Assembly: GCA_013374015.1 (NCBI GenBank)
Contig: BLLL01000002.1
Span: forward strand, 62,001-126,000
Origin: Candidatus Desulfovibrio kirbyi
GTDB lineage: Bacteria > Desulfobacterota > Desulfovibrionia > Desulfovibrionales > Desulfovibrionaceae
DNA length: 64,000 bases
Direction of reading: 5' to 3'
Shown here: one piece after another, positions 29,595-38,866 of the stretch
How the letters are laid out: every line of letters begins with the position of its first letter
How positions within the stretch are numbered: the stretch's first letter is position 1
Notes under the pieces: generated by a model
What the model saw: the letters and a program-made list of their open reading frames with translations, nothing else
Told to the model about the DNA's origin: nothing
The model's database searches: none
Position numbers and translations under genes: made by a program

Positions 29595-31013
29595 CTATTT
29601 CCAGTACAGTTTTACAAGATTTGTACCGCCGGGCGTTGTTACCGAGCCGTCACGCTGCCCCGCTGTAATGACCACACAATCGCCGTCTTTGAAATCCTGC
29701 TTTGCCTGTATAAAATTTTCAGCCCGTTGCAGATGGTTCTGCGCTTTTTCAAGTTTGCCCACAAAAACCGGTTCAATCCCCCAGACAAAGTTCAGCGCTT
29801 TTACCGTAACAGGATCCTCCGTCAGGGCAAAAATGCGCTGCGTTGGCCGGCGTTCCGAAAGCTGCCGCGCCGCGGCGCCGGTGATGCTGTGCGCTACAAT
29901 GGCCTGCGCATTGGCCTTGTCCGCCAGCAGGCACGCGGAATAGGCCAGAAATTCCGGAATGCCCTTGTCAGCATCAGGTTCTTCAAGTTTACGCCGCGCC
30001 AGCAACAGGGCTTCAGCTTCATCGGTAATTTGCCGCATATAGCTCACTGTTTCAATGGGAAAATTGCCCAATGCTGTTTCTTCGGAGAGCATCACGCAGT
30101 CCGCTCCGTCCAGCACCGCGTTGGCCACATCCGTTGTTTCCGCCCTGGTCGGCGCCGGGCTGTTGACCATGGAAAGCAGCATTTGCGTTGCCACGATAAC
30201 CGGTTTTGAGGCTTTATTGCAGGCGCTTATGATTTTTTTCTGTAAGGCCGGCAGTTGCGGCAGCGGGCATTCCACCCCTAGGTCGCCACGCGCCACCATC
30301 ACAATGTCTGCCTCCCGCAAGATTTCTTCCAGGTTGTCCACCGCGCTGCGGCGCTCCAGCTTGACAACCACCGGCACATGACTCCCGGCCTTCGCAATGA
30401 TCGCCTTGGCTTCCCGCACGTCGTCCGCTGTCTGCACGTAGGAGATGGCCACGGCATCCACGCCGAGTTTCAGCCCGTCCGTCAAATCTTTTTTGTCTTT
30501 ATCGGTCAGCGCGCGCACCTTTGTGGACTTACCCGGCAGGGCAAGGCCCTTGCGCGAGGTCACAATGCCGGAGTTGTCCGCTTCCAGCATCATAAGGCCG
30601 TCGGCGCGGCGTTCGCACACGTCAAACTGGAGACCTCCGTCCGCCAGAACCATGCGGTCCCCAGGCTCCAGGCTTTCCAGAATGACTTCATGATCAAAAG
30701 GCAGATAGGGGAGTTCGTCAACGCGCTTTTCACTCAGGCCCAGCAAAAGGCGCATGCCCTTTGTGACGTGGATGGCGTTTTCCGGGATTACGCCCAGGCG
30801 AATTTTTGGGCCTGAAAGATCCTGCATGACAGTAATGGGGCGTCCAATCTCCTGTTCAAGTTCTCGTATGTATCCGATAATTTTTATAAAGTTTGATGCG
30901 TCACCGTGAGAAAAATTAAGGCGGAATACGCTGACACCCGCCTGGGCCAGAGCTTTAAGCTTTTCTTTGCTGTTGGAAGCGGGGCCTATGGTCGCAACGA
31001 TTTTTGTTTTCAT
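29595..31013 (-). CDS. pyk: Pyruvate kinase
   Basis: KIVATIGPASNS, VFRLNFSHG, MVARGDLGVE, ISACNKASKPVIVATQML, EETALGNFPIE. Confidence 0.96.
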   Translation of the reverse strand: MKTKIVATIGPASNSKEKLKALAQAGVSVFRLNFSHGDASNFIKIIGYIRELEQEIGRPITVMQDLSGPKIRLGVIPENAIHVTKGMRLLLGLSEKRVDELPYLPFDHEVILESLEPGDRMVLADGGLQFDVCERRADGLMMLEADNSGIVTSRKGLALPGKSTKVRALTDKDKKDLTDGLKLGVDAVAISYVQTADDVREAKAIIAKAGSHVPVVVKLERRSAVDNLEEILREADIVMVARGDLGVECPLPQLPALQKKIISACNKASKPVIVATQMLLSMVNSPAPTRAETTDVANAVLDGADCVMLSEETALGNFPIETVSYMRQITDEAEALLLARRKLEEPDADKGIPEFLAYSACLLADKANAQAIVAHSITGAAARQLSERRPTQRIFALTEDPVTVKALNFVWGIEPVFVGKLEKAQNHLQRAENFIQAKQDFKDGDCVVITAGQRDGSVTTPGGTNLVKLYWK

Positions 31014-31034
31014 AACGCATCCTTTTGATATTCT

Positions 31035-31111
31035 TGGTGCGCCCGACAGGAATCGAACCTGTGGCCTACAGCTTAGGAGGCTGCCGCTCTATCCGACTGA
31101 GCTACGAGCGC
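31035..31111 (-). tRNA. tRNA-Arg (anticodon CCT)
   Basis: Minus strand GCGCTCGTAGCTCAGTCGGATAGAGCGGCAGCCTCCTAAGCTGTAGGCCACAGGTTCGATTCCTGTCGGGCGCACCA; cloverleaf with encoded CCA. Confidence 0.95.
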
Positions 31112-31211
31112 GCGGTTTGCGGACGTTGATATTTTTGCCATTTTTATTCTGCCGTCATTTTTTGGATGTCAGGCAGTGTAAAACGAAAAACGCGCCGCGT
31201 CAAAACACAGA

Positions 31212-31979
31212 TCAGTGCCAACGGGCAAGAAATTCCGCGGCGCTTTTGCCCTCGTCCAGATGCGTCAGCAGCGCGCTGCCGAAAACAACGGCGTCCGGCT
31301 GCGCGTCCCTGGGCAAATACGTCAGCTGTGTCGGATTGTTCAGGCCGAATCCCAATGCCACGGGCACTGTAAAAACAGCGCGAGCACGGCGCAGGGTGTC
31401 CGTTACCTGTGAAGCGAGGTTTTCCCGCGCGCCGGTAGTGCCCATGACGGACACGACATAGACGTAGCCTTCATTCCCCGCAGCGTACAGAGCCATGCGT
31501 TCCTGACTGGTATTGTGCCCCACAAGGGGGATCAGGGCTATTGCGCGCTTTTTGAGGACGGCGCGCAGGACGCCGGATTCCTCATAGGGCAAATCCGGGA
31601 TAATCAGGCCGTGTACGCCGGCGGCCTGAGCGTCCTTGGCCAGATTTTCGTAGCCGTATTGCAAAAACGGATTCAGATAGCCCATCAGCACGATTCCGGC
31701 CTTGAGCAGGCCTTTGCGCTGCGCAATCTCAGCGAGGATTTGCCGCAGATTCACGCCGTCGCTCAGCATGCGCCGTGAGGCCTCTTCCACAACAGGCCCG
31801 TCAGCGACAGGGTCGGAAAAAGGAATGCCTATTTCAATAATGTCGGCCCCGTTTTCGTCCAGTTCCACAAGCGTCGGCCAAAAACGCGATTCGTCAGGAA
31901 ATCCTGCCGTCACAAAAGGAATCAGCGCAACACGCCGCTCCGCTGCCGCGTCCCGGATTTTTTTTTCAAGAATGTTCAT
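31212..31979 (-). CDS. trpA: Tryptophan synthase alpha chain
   Basis: LIPFVTAGFPD, IIEIGIPFSDPVADGPVVE, GVHGLIIPDLPYEE, ALGFGLNNP. Confidence 0.95.
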   Translation of the reverse strand: MNILEKKIRDAAAERRVALIPFVTAGFPDESRFWPTLVELDENGADIIEIGIPFSDPVADGPVVEEASRRMLSDGVNLRQILAEIAQRKGLLKAGIVLMGYLNPFLQYGYENLAKDAQAAGVHGLIIPDLPYEESGVLRAVLKKRAIALIPLVGHNTSQERMALYAAGNEGYVYVVSVMGTTGARENLASQVTDTLRRARAVFTVPVALGFGLNNPTQLTYLPRDAQPDAVVFGSALLTHLDEGKSAAEFLARWH

Positions 31980-33153
31980 GGCCTTCCTCCTCAAGGGCTT
32001 GTGTAACGATATCCATATCTTTGTCACCCCTGCCGGAAAGATTGACAATAACAGCGTTGCCCGGCGCAAAGCGGTTCGGATGATCCAGGACAAAGGCAAG
32101 CGCGTGCGAGGATTCCAGGGCGGGCAGTATGCCTTCTGATCTGCAAAGCCGGCGGAAGGCCGCAAGCGCGTTGGCGTCTTTCACCATGCCGTAGTGTGCG
32201 CGGCCAGATTTGTGCAGCCAGGCGTGTTCCGGGCCGACGCCCGGATAGTCAAGACCTGCGGAAACAGACTGTGAAGGCTCAATCTGACCGTCATTGTTTT
32301 GTAACAGCATGGTATGGCTGCCGTGCAGCACCCCTGGAACGCCCAAATTCAGGGGCGCGGAATTGAAACAGCCGGGTTCGCCCGTTCCGGCAGCCTCAAC
32401 GCCAAACAGCCGGACAGAGGCGTCTTCAAGAAAAGCGTGAAATATGCCGATGGCATTGGAGCCACCGCCTACGCATGCTACAACGGCATCGGGCAGTCCA
32501 CCGGTTTTTTCCAGGCACTGCGCGCGTGTTTCCTTGCCTATGACGCTCTGGAACAGGCGAACAAGCGTTGGGAAAGGGTGAGGACCGGCGGCGGTGCCGA
32601 AACAGTAGTGTGTTGTCCGCTGGTGACTGATCCAGTACCGCAACGCCGCATTGATGGCGTCCTTGAGCGTGCGTGTGCCGTTTTCCACAGGGTGTACTTC
32701 GGCCCCAAGGATTTTCATGCGCGTGACATTGGCGGACTGGCGTTCCACATCTTCAGCTCCCATAAAAATGACGCACTGCATCCCCAGACGCGCCGCGACC
32801 GCGGCTGTGCCCACACCGTGCTGTCCAGCGCCTGTTTCGGCCAAAAGGGCGGTTTTGCCCATGCGTCTGGCAAGCAGGGCCTGCCCGAGCGTGTTGTTGA
32901 TCTTGTGCGCGCCCGTGTGCAGCAGATCTTCACGCTTGAGCCAGAGATGAAAGCCGCATTCGGACGAAAGCGCGGGGCAGTATGTCAAGGGCGTGGGACG
33001 CCCGGCATAATCGCGCAACAGGTCGTTCAGATCGTTTTGAAACGATGGCGTTGGAAGAATGTCGTTCATGGCCGCTTCCACTTCCAGAAGCGGCGGCATA
33101 AGCAGCTCGGGAACAAAACATCCGCCGAATTCGCCAAAATAGGAGTTTTTCAT
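31966..33153 (-). CDS. trpB: Tryptophan synthase beta chain
   Basis: FGEFGGCFVPELLMPPL, LKREDLLHTGAHKINNTLGQALLA, ETGAGQHGVGTA, GGGSNAIGIFHAF. Confidence 0.96.
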   Translation of the reverse strand: MKNSYFGEFGGCFVPELLMPPLLEVEAAMNDILPTPSFQNDLNDLLRDYAGRPTPLTYCPALSSECGFHLWLKREDLLHTGAHKINNTLGQALLARRMGKTALLAETGAGQHGVGTAAVAARLGMQCVIFMGAEDVERQSANVTRMKILGAEVHPVENGTRTLKDAINAALRYWISHQRTTHYCFGTAAGPHPFPTLVRLFQSVIGKETRAQCLEKTGGLPDAVVACVGGGSNAIGIFHAFLEDASVRLFGVEAAGTGEPGCFNSAPLNLGVPGVLHGSHTMLLQNNDGQIEPSQSVSAGLDYPGVGPEHAWLHKSGRAHYGMVKDANALAAFRRLCRSEGILPALESSHALAFVLDHPNRFAPGNAVIVNLSGRGDKDMDIVTQALEEEGHEHS

Positions 33154-33779
33154 GCTCTCTCCACAGGTTGTTTCGCTGCGCGCGCCAGTGCTACCGCGGA
33201 TTCCAGCAGGCCGGAATTTTTTTTGCCCGGCGTATATTCCACACCCGAATTGAAATCCACACCATCAGGAGCGCACTGCGCGAGCGCTTGCTGTATGTTT
33301 TCCGCGTCGAGTCCGCCTGCCAGCATCCAGGGGCGCGGCGCTTGCAAGCCGCGCAGACCCGTCCATTCCAGAGGTTTGCCGCTGCCGCCCCCTGCAAGGC
33401 CTGCGTCCAGCAGGTACCAGGCGCAGGAATCAGCGTATTTTTGCAGTTCAGCGCGCAGTGGCACCCCGTGTCTGTCCGGCCAGAGAGTCCTGATAACACG
33501 GCGAGCGCCGATTGCAAGAGCGCAGTCAATGCCCTGCTGACCGTGGAGTTGCGCAAAATCAAGCCGCGCCCGCGCCATGATCTCCAGAATCTCCTCCGCC
33601 TGCTGGTCCACAAATACACCAACGCGTAGCATATTGCCAGTGTCAAGCTGATCCGCCCTGTCAGGAGCAATGCGGCGAGGACTCGCCGGATGGAAAATAA
33701 ATCCGCAAAATTGTACGCCCAGAGCGGCGGCGGCGTCCGCGTCCTGTTGCTGTGTCAACCCGCAGAGTTTTATGCGCAT
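33150..33779 (-). CDS. trpF: Phosphoribosylanthranilate isomerase
   Basis: IKLCGLTQQQDADAAAALGVQFCGFIFHPASPR, VGVFVDQ, LDAGLAGGGSGKPLEW, LAGGLDAENI. Confidence 0.94.
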   Translation of the reverse strand: MRIKLCGLTQQQDADAAAALGVQFCGFIFHPASPRRIAPDRADQLDTGNMLRVGVFVDQQAEEILEIMARARLDFAQLHGQQGIDCALAIGARRVIRTLWPDRHGVPLRAELQKYADSCAWYLLDAGLAGGGSGKPLEWTGLRGLQAPRPWMLAGGLDAENIQQALAQCAPDGVDFNSGVEYTPGKKNSGLLESAVALARAAKQPVERA

Positions 33780-34585
33780 GGCCTGTCCTTATCCTGAGTT
33801 TTTAAAAGCGCTGTCAGGTTTTCCCCGGGTTTCCCATTTTTCATGAGCGAACTGCCCACCAGCACAGCGTGATAGCCTGATTCAGCGGCCTCCACAAGAT
33901 GTTCTGGGCGGCTGATTCCGCTTGCCGCTATCCACAGCTCGTGATTTTCCGGAGGATATGCTGTTGCCAGTTTGCGGCAGGCTTTTCTGTTTACGGTAAG
34001 CGTGTCAAGGTCTCTGGCGTTTACCTGCACTATGCGCGCGCCGCTTTCACGCGCAAGGCGCAGGTCGTGCGCGTCAAACACCTCAACAACAGCCTGAAGC
34101 CCCATTTTTTCTGTTTCTTCCCGCAGCCGGCGGAGCGTGCCCGCGCTGGGGGTGAGACGCACAATCAGCAACAGGGCGGAAGCCTTTGTGCCCGCTGTGG
34201 CCAGCACCTGCAAGGGGTCAAAGATAAAATCTTTGCGCAAAAGCGGCAGGGGAGAGGTGGTATCCTGATTGGCAGCCCGTTCCAGAAACGCTATATTGCC
34301 ATGAAAATACTGTTCTTCAGTCAGGATTGACAGCGCGTGCGCCCCTGCGGCGGCATACTGCCGCGCGGCTTCTTCCACTTCAATGCTTTCACAGATGCTG
34401 CCCAGAGAAGGAGATGTCCTCTTGTATTCCGCAATCACGGCAAGTTGCCCTCCTGAGGTTCGCAGGGCCGCCGTAAAGTCTGGTCTGGGTTCGCGTAAAA
34501 TCCGCTGCAAATCGCCCCGATCGGCAGCCTGACGCAAGGCTGTGATTTCAGGTAGTTTGGCTGTGTAAAATCGTTCAAGCCGCAT
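33770..34585 (-). CDS. trpC: Indole-3-glycerol phosphate synthase
   Basis: VIAEYKRTSPSLGSI, LSILTEEQYFHG, LLRKDFIFDPLQV, IVQVNARDLDTL, AASGISRPEH. Confidence 0.94.
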   Translation of the reverse strand: MRLERFYTAKLPEITALRQAADRGDLQRILREPRPDFTAALRTSGGQLAVIAEYKRTSPSLGSICESIEVEEAARQYAAAGAHALSILTEEQYFHGNIAFLERAANQDTTSPLPLLRKDFIFDPLQVLATAGTKASALLLIVRLTPSAGTLRRLREETEKMGLQAVVEVFDAHDLRLARESGARIVQVNARDLDTLTVNRKACRKLATAYPPENHELWIAASGISRPEHLVEAAESGYHAVLVGSSLMKNGKPGENLTALLKTQDKDRPCA

Positions 34586-36155
34586 GCAGCGCCCTCCTCC
34601 CCACACCGGAGGAGACAGCGTCGCGCGCGCGCGCCATACAGCGCTGCATGTCCAGTGTTTCTTCAAGCAGATAAACGGCCAGCCCGACATTCAGAACCAC
34701 CATATCCCGCATTGCCCGCGGGCCTTCGCCTGCAAGAATTTCTTTCAGCACGGCAACGGCGTCTTCCCTGTTTTTTACAGCCAGGTCTTCGGGTGTGCAC
34801 GGTTTTACGCCAAAATCAGCCGGATTCAACGGAAGAGCTGCTATTGTGCCGTCACACAATACCGCGATGTCAGCCGGCCCAATGGGTGTTACTTCGTCGT
34901 AGTCACCCGCGCCGCACACAACAGCGGCGCGGTACAGGGAAGATTGCAGAAGCGTTTCCGCAATAAGGCGCACAAGCTCCGGGCGCGCTACGCCCATCAG
35001 CAAATGGCTGGGCCGGGCCGGGTTGATCATCGGTCCAAGAATGTTAAACAGTGTGCGCACACCCAGTTCTTTGCGCACAGGGCCGATATTTTTGAACGAG
35101 GGGTGAAAATAGGGCGCGAAAAGAAAGGCAAAGTTGCGTTTTTTTATCATGTCTGCCACAGAATTCGGATTTTCGTCCAGGGCTATGCCCAGACTTTCCA
35201 GCGCGTCCGCGCTACCGCATTTTGAGGAAACAGCGCGGTTGCCGTGTTTTACAACTGTATAGCCCATGCCGGCCAGCGTGAGCGACGTCGCTGTGGAACA
35301 GTTGAAGGAATACCTGCCGTCTCCGCCGGTGCCCACAACATCGATGCAGGTGCCGGAAACGCCGGAAACGCGCACTGCCCGCGCAAGCGCGGCGCGCGTT
35401 GCGTGCGCCAGCTCAAGCGCACTTTCGCCTTTCATGCGCAAGCCCATCAAAAACGCGCCTGCCTGCGCCTGGGTCATTTTGCCGTCCATCAGGGCGCTGA
35501 ACGCGCTTGCGGCCATATCGGCCGTCAGGTCTTGCCTTTGCGCAAGCCGTTCCAGAATGCTGTCCAGGCCAATGGATGCGGTGCCCGATGAAAGTACGGC
35601 CTGCGGAAAATTGCCCAGCAGCCGCAGTCCCTCAGGGGTAAGGACGGATTCGGGGTGGAACTGCACGCCGACCCAGGGGCGGTCATTGTAGCGCAGGGCC
35701 ATCACTTCGCCTTCAGGAGCGCGTGCCGTTACTGCAAAAAGAGGACGTTCAGCGTTCACCACAAGAGAATGGTACCTGCCGACGGTGAGAGGGTTGGGCA
35801 ATCCGTCAAACAGCCCGGTGCCGTCGTGGACAATGTCTGATTGCTTGCCGTGCATGATTCGGGGCGTTATCTCGACTTTTGCCCCGGCAAAGAGTCCGAG
35901 GAGCTGGTGCCCCAGGCAGACACCAAGCACGGGAATGCGCGTGTCAAGCCTGCGTAAAAATTCCAGACAAAGACCGGCATTGGCTGGGTGGCTTGGCCCG
36001 GGCGAGATGCAGACCATGGAAAGCTCAGGGGAACTCGCCGCTTCAAGCAATGCGGGGTCGTCATTGTGCAGCACGGTCGGCGTTTTTCCGAGCGCGTAAA
36101 AGGCCTGCACAAGATTGTAGGTAAACGAATCGTAGTTGTCTATGAGCAGAAACAT
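34575..36155 (-). CDS. trpGD: Fused anthranilate synthase component II / anthranilate phosphoribosyltransferase
   Basis: N-term GATase: LLIDNYDSFTYNLVQ, GVCLGHQLLG, QFHPES; C-term TrpD: VDVVGTGGDGRYSFNCSTA, KHGNRAVSSKCGSADALE. Confidence 0.95.
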   Translation of the reverse strand: MFLLIDNYDSFTYNLVQAFYALGKTPTVLHNDDPALLEAASSPELSMVCISPGPSHPANAGLCLEFLRRLDTRIPVLGVCLGHQLLGLFAGAKVEITPRIMHGKQSDIVHDGTGLFDGLPNPLTVGRYHSLVVNAERPLFAVTARAPEGEVMALRYNDRPWVGVQFHPESVLTPEGLRLLGNFPQAVLSSGTASIGLDSILERLAQRQDLTADMAASAFSALMDGKMTQAQAGAFLMGLRMKGESALELAHATRAALARAVRVSGVSGTCIDVVGTGGDGRYSFNCSTATSLTLAGMGYTVVKHGNRAVSSKCGSADALESLGIALDENPNSVADMIKKRNFAFLFAPYFHPSFKNIGPVRKELGVRTLFNILGPMINPARPSHLLMGVARPELVRLIAETLLQSSLYRAAVVCGAGDYDEVTPIGPADIAVLCDGTIAALPLNPADFGVKPCTPEDLAVKNREDAVAVLKEILAGEGPRAMRDMVVLNVGLAVYLLEETLDMQRCMARARDAVSSGVGRRALHAA

Positions 36156-36158
36156 TTT

Positions 36159-37577
36159 TTATTCCTCCGCCTGCAATACCATGCGCATGATGGCTGATTT
36201 GTTGAACACTTCCTCCCATTCCAGTTCGGGATCGGAATCATGGACGATGCCGCCTCCGGCCTGCCAGAACACCTTGCCGTCACGCGCCCACATGCTGCGT
36301 ATGGTAATGCCCATATCCAGATGCACCCTGTCCTTGTCCAGCCCCAGCCAGCCGATGCATCCGGCATACGGCCCGCGCGTCCGTCCTTCCATTTCCCGGA
36401 TGATTTCCAACGCGCGTATCTTGGGAGCGCCGGAAACGGTGCCCGCAGGAAATGTAGCCGTCAGCACGTCCAGTGCGTCCAGATTGTCGGCAAGGCGGGC
36501 AGTCACCCTGCTTGTCAGGTGCATGACATGGGAAAAGCGTTCCACTTCCATGGAGCGTTCAAGGTTGACAGTGCCCGGTCGCGCGATACGCCCCAGGTCA
36601 TTACGTCCCAAATCCACCAACATGACGTGCTCCGCGCATTCCTTGGGATCGTCGCGCAACTCAGCGGCCAGGCGGGAATCTTCCAGATCGTCTTCGCCGC
36701 GCTTGCGTGTGCCGGCGATAGGCGCAAGCAGCAGGCTGCCGCCGGAGCAGCGCACCATCACCTCCGGAGAGGAACCGAAGAGAGACAGGGACGGAAAACG
36801 CATAAAAAACATATAGGGCGAAGCGTTAAAGCGGCGCATGCGCCGGTAAAGATCAAAGGCGTTGCCGCTGTAGGGCGCGGTAAAACGCACAGAAGGCACA
36901 ACCTGAATCGCTTCGCCCTGGCGCAGCAGTTCCTTGACTTGCAGCACGCAGTCCTTGTAGCCCTGTTCAGACGGTTCGGAGAATATTTTGTCAGTGTCAA
37001 AAGCGTGTTGGGCAGTGTCCGGCACGCTTGTCCCACGCGCGCCGCATACGGGATGGCATGCGCCCAGGCTGATCTGGCAAAGACGGTTGTAGAGGTGATC
37101 AAAAACCAGCACCGTGCCGGGCAGCGCCAGCATGCAGTCCGCTTCTGTGGGCGGCATGCATTTGCCGAGTTTTGCGGTAAAGACGCCTGCCATGCCGAAG
37201 CCGAGATAGCCATAGAGCGCGCGGGTGATCGGCGGCAGATCAGGGAAGGTTTCCGGCGGCGTGATGTGCAGACAGCGCATGAGGGCGCGTAAGCCCTCCA
37301 CAAAGGGCAACCCTTCAAATTTTTTGAGCGGCTCCAGACGTTCGTCCGGTATGGTGAGCGCAAGATTCCCGTCGGCGCAGGAAATAAAGAGCGCCATGTC
37401 GCTTGCCAGAATGCTGTACCGGCCCCACCGGCCATCAACTTCCGCGCTTTCCAGTAATATGCCGTTGCCTCCATCGGCAATACCCAAAAACAGACTGATG
37501 GGCGTGTCCATGTCCGCCGGAAGCCAACGGGCGGACTGTTGCAGTACAAGCGGTTTTCCCACAGTGTTCATCAGCAC
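36159..37577 (-). CDS. trpE: Anthranilate synthase component I
   Basis: SPYMFFMRFPSLSLFGSSPEVMVR, IAGTRKRGEDDLED, MLVDLGRNDLGRIA, GTVSGAPKIRALEII. Confidence 0.96.
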   Translation of the reverse strand: MLMNTVGKPLVLQQSARWLPADMDTPISLFLGIADGGNGILLESAEVDGRWGRYSILASDMALFISCADGNLALTIPDERLEPLKKFEGLPFVEGLRALMRCLHITPPETFPDLPPITRALYGYLGFGMAGVFTAKLGKCMPPTEADCMLALPGTVLVFDHLYNRLCQISLGACHPVCGARGTSVPDTAQHAFDTDKIFSEPSEQGYKDCVLQVKELLRQGEAIQVVPSVRFTAPYSGNAFDLYRRMRRFNASPYMFFMRFPSLSLFGSSPEVMVRCSGGSLLLAPIAGTRKRGEDDLEDSRLAAELRDDPKECAEHVMLVDLGRNDLGRIARPGTVNLERSMEVERFSHVMHLTSRVTARLADNLDALDVLTATFPAGTVSGAPKIRALEIIREMEGRTRGPYAGCIGWLGLDKDRVHLDMGITIRSMWARDGKVFWQAGGGIVHDSDPELEWEEVFNKSAIMRMVLQAEE

Positions 37578-37600
37578 ACTTCCTCACAGGTTAAAAGTAT

Positions 37601-37631
37601 AAAAAAACGCCGTCTCATGGGGAGACGGCGT
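37601..37631 (-). terminator. trp attenuator terminator hairpin
   Basis: Minus strand ACGCCGTCTC-CCCAT-GAGACGGCGT-TTTTTT, 10-bp perfect stem plus T run, 24 bp upstream of trpE. Confidence 0.85.
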
Positions 37632-37662
37632 CAACTGCCACTGACACAAACGAACGGGTAGA

Positions 37663-37740
37663 TTATGCCCGCACGCCTCCCCTACGAACAGTTGTTCGCC
37701 ACCACTGGAAATTATTGAGGGAGATGAGAAATGCGTTCAT
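37663..37740 (-). CDS. trpL: trp operon leader peptide (MNAFLISLNNFQWWRTTVRRGGVRA)
   Basis: 25-aa ORF with tandem Trp codons TGG TGG immediately upstream of a terminator/antiterminator and trpE. Confidence 0.85.
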   Translation of the reverse strand: MNAFLISLNNFQWWRTTVRRGGVRA

Positions 37741-37748
37741 GCCTCTGG

Positions 37749-37777
37749 TCTATAAACCGGGCGCGCGCCGGAGTCAA
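37749..37777 (-). promoter_or_regulatory. Predicted trp promoter
   Basis: Minus strand TTGACT-17 bp-TATAGA; -10 ends 9 nt before the trpL ATG. Confidence 0.65.
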
Positions 37778-37791
37778 TAAAAAAGGTTGTT

Positions 37792-37867
<76 letters not shown>

Positions 37868-38320
37868 GTGATTTGTGTGCGTGTCGAATTACCTTGGATG
37901 CCGGCTTATGTCAAGGGTTTTTGCAACATAGACATTTTGCTCTCCATGCTGTTGTGAACCCATGCACAAATCCCAGCGTCCCATAAGCGAAGAAATATCG
38001 GCCTGTATTGACAAGATATTTGCTTATTGCGAATGATATGCCTTTCACGTGTCGGATCAGTAAGTTCGTTTCCATTCACGCCCCCGCGTAGTTGACACAA
38101 CGCGCCGCAAGCGGCTAAGGGGCGACAAGTGGGGCAGTGGCGTCAATTGTGTCATGGGCAACCACCACACCTGTCAACTTGGGGTAGAACCAGCTTCTTT
38201 TTATGAAAGCGGATAAAATATGTCAATCCCTTCTGTGTGTTCATACAGCCACAAAAAGCATGGCTCAAAATCGCGTCAGGCGTGAATTGACAACATAACA
38301 AACAGGAGATAAAAATATGT

Positions 38321-38593
38321 ATGTGGACGGTTAAGGTTCATAGAAAAGTGGCAAAAAAGTCAAAGACGTTGCCTATTCCTGTACAAAAAGCAATTGAAAA
38401 ACTGATCTTTGATTTAAAGATAGGTGGTATAGTAGCTCAAAACTGGCCTAATTATGGTAAACTTGGGGGGAACAAACACCATTGCCATTTAAAAAAAGGA
38501 AAGACTACCTATGTTGCTGTATGGTTGGAAGTCAGGGAAACAAAAACTATTGAGGTGACGTATGTTGGAACACATGAAAACGCGCCATACTGA
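38321..38593 (+). CDS. RelE/HigB-like toxin
   Basis: VKVHRKVAKKSKTLPIPVQKAIEKLIFDLK...HHCHLKKGKTTYVAVWLEVRETKTIEVTYVGTHENAPY; overlaps downstream XRE antitoxin; AGGAG RBS. Confidence 0.75.
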   Translation: MWTVKVHRKVAKKSKTLPIPVQKAIEKLIFDLKIGGIVAQNWPNYGKLGGNKHHCHLKKGKTTYVAVWLEVRETKTIEVTYVGTHENAPY

Positions 38594-38831
38594 ATCGGCG
38601 CAGGAAAAGGAATGGTATACGCCTGAAGAACTTTTCCCTGACCACCATGCGGGGGATGCCATACTCGGCTTGCGCTATCGTGAAAACCTGACCCAAAAGC
38701 AGCTTGCCGAAAAAATAGGTATCAACGCCCAGAACCTCTCCCACATGGAACACGGCAGGCGACCTGTAGATAAGGAAATGGCAAAGCGTTTTGCAAAGGT
38801 ACTCAATACTGACTGGCGACTGTTCATGTAG
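38562..38831 (+). CDS. XRE-family HTH antitoxin
   Basis: LRYRENLTQKQLAEKIGINAQNLSHMEHGRRPVDKEMAKRFAKVLN helix-turn-helix. Confidence 0.85.
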   Translation: MLEHMKTRHTESAQEKEWYTPEELFPDHHAGDAILGLRYRENLTQKQLAEKIGINAQNLSHMEHGRRPVDKEMAKRFAKVLNTDWRLFM

Positions 38832-38866
38832 GCAGGTCAGGAAATACATCAAAGCGAGGAGTTAAG

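Noticed and set aside
32314-33540. 408-aa plus-strand ORF
   Set aside because: Antisense shadow of trpB/trpF.
37871-38320. Possible CRISPR or tandem repeat in the gap after tRNA-Lys
   Set aside because: No regularly spaced direct repeats were visible here or elsewhere in the window.
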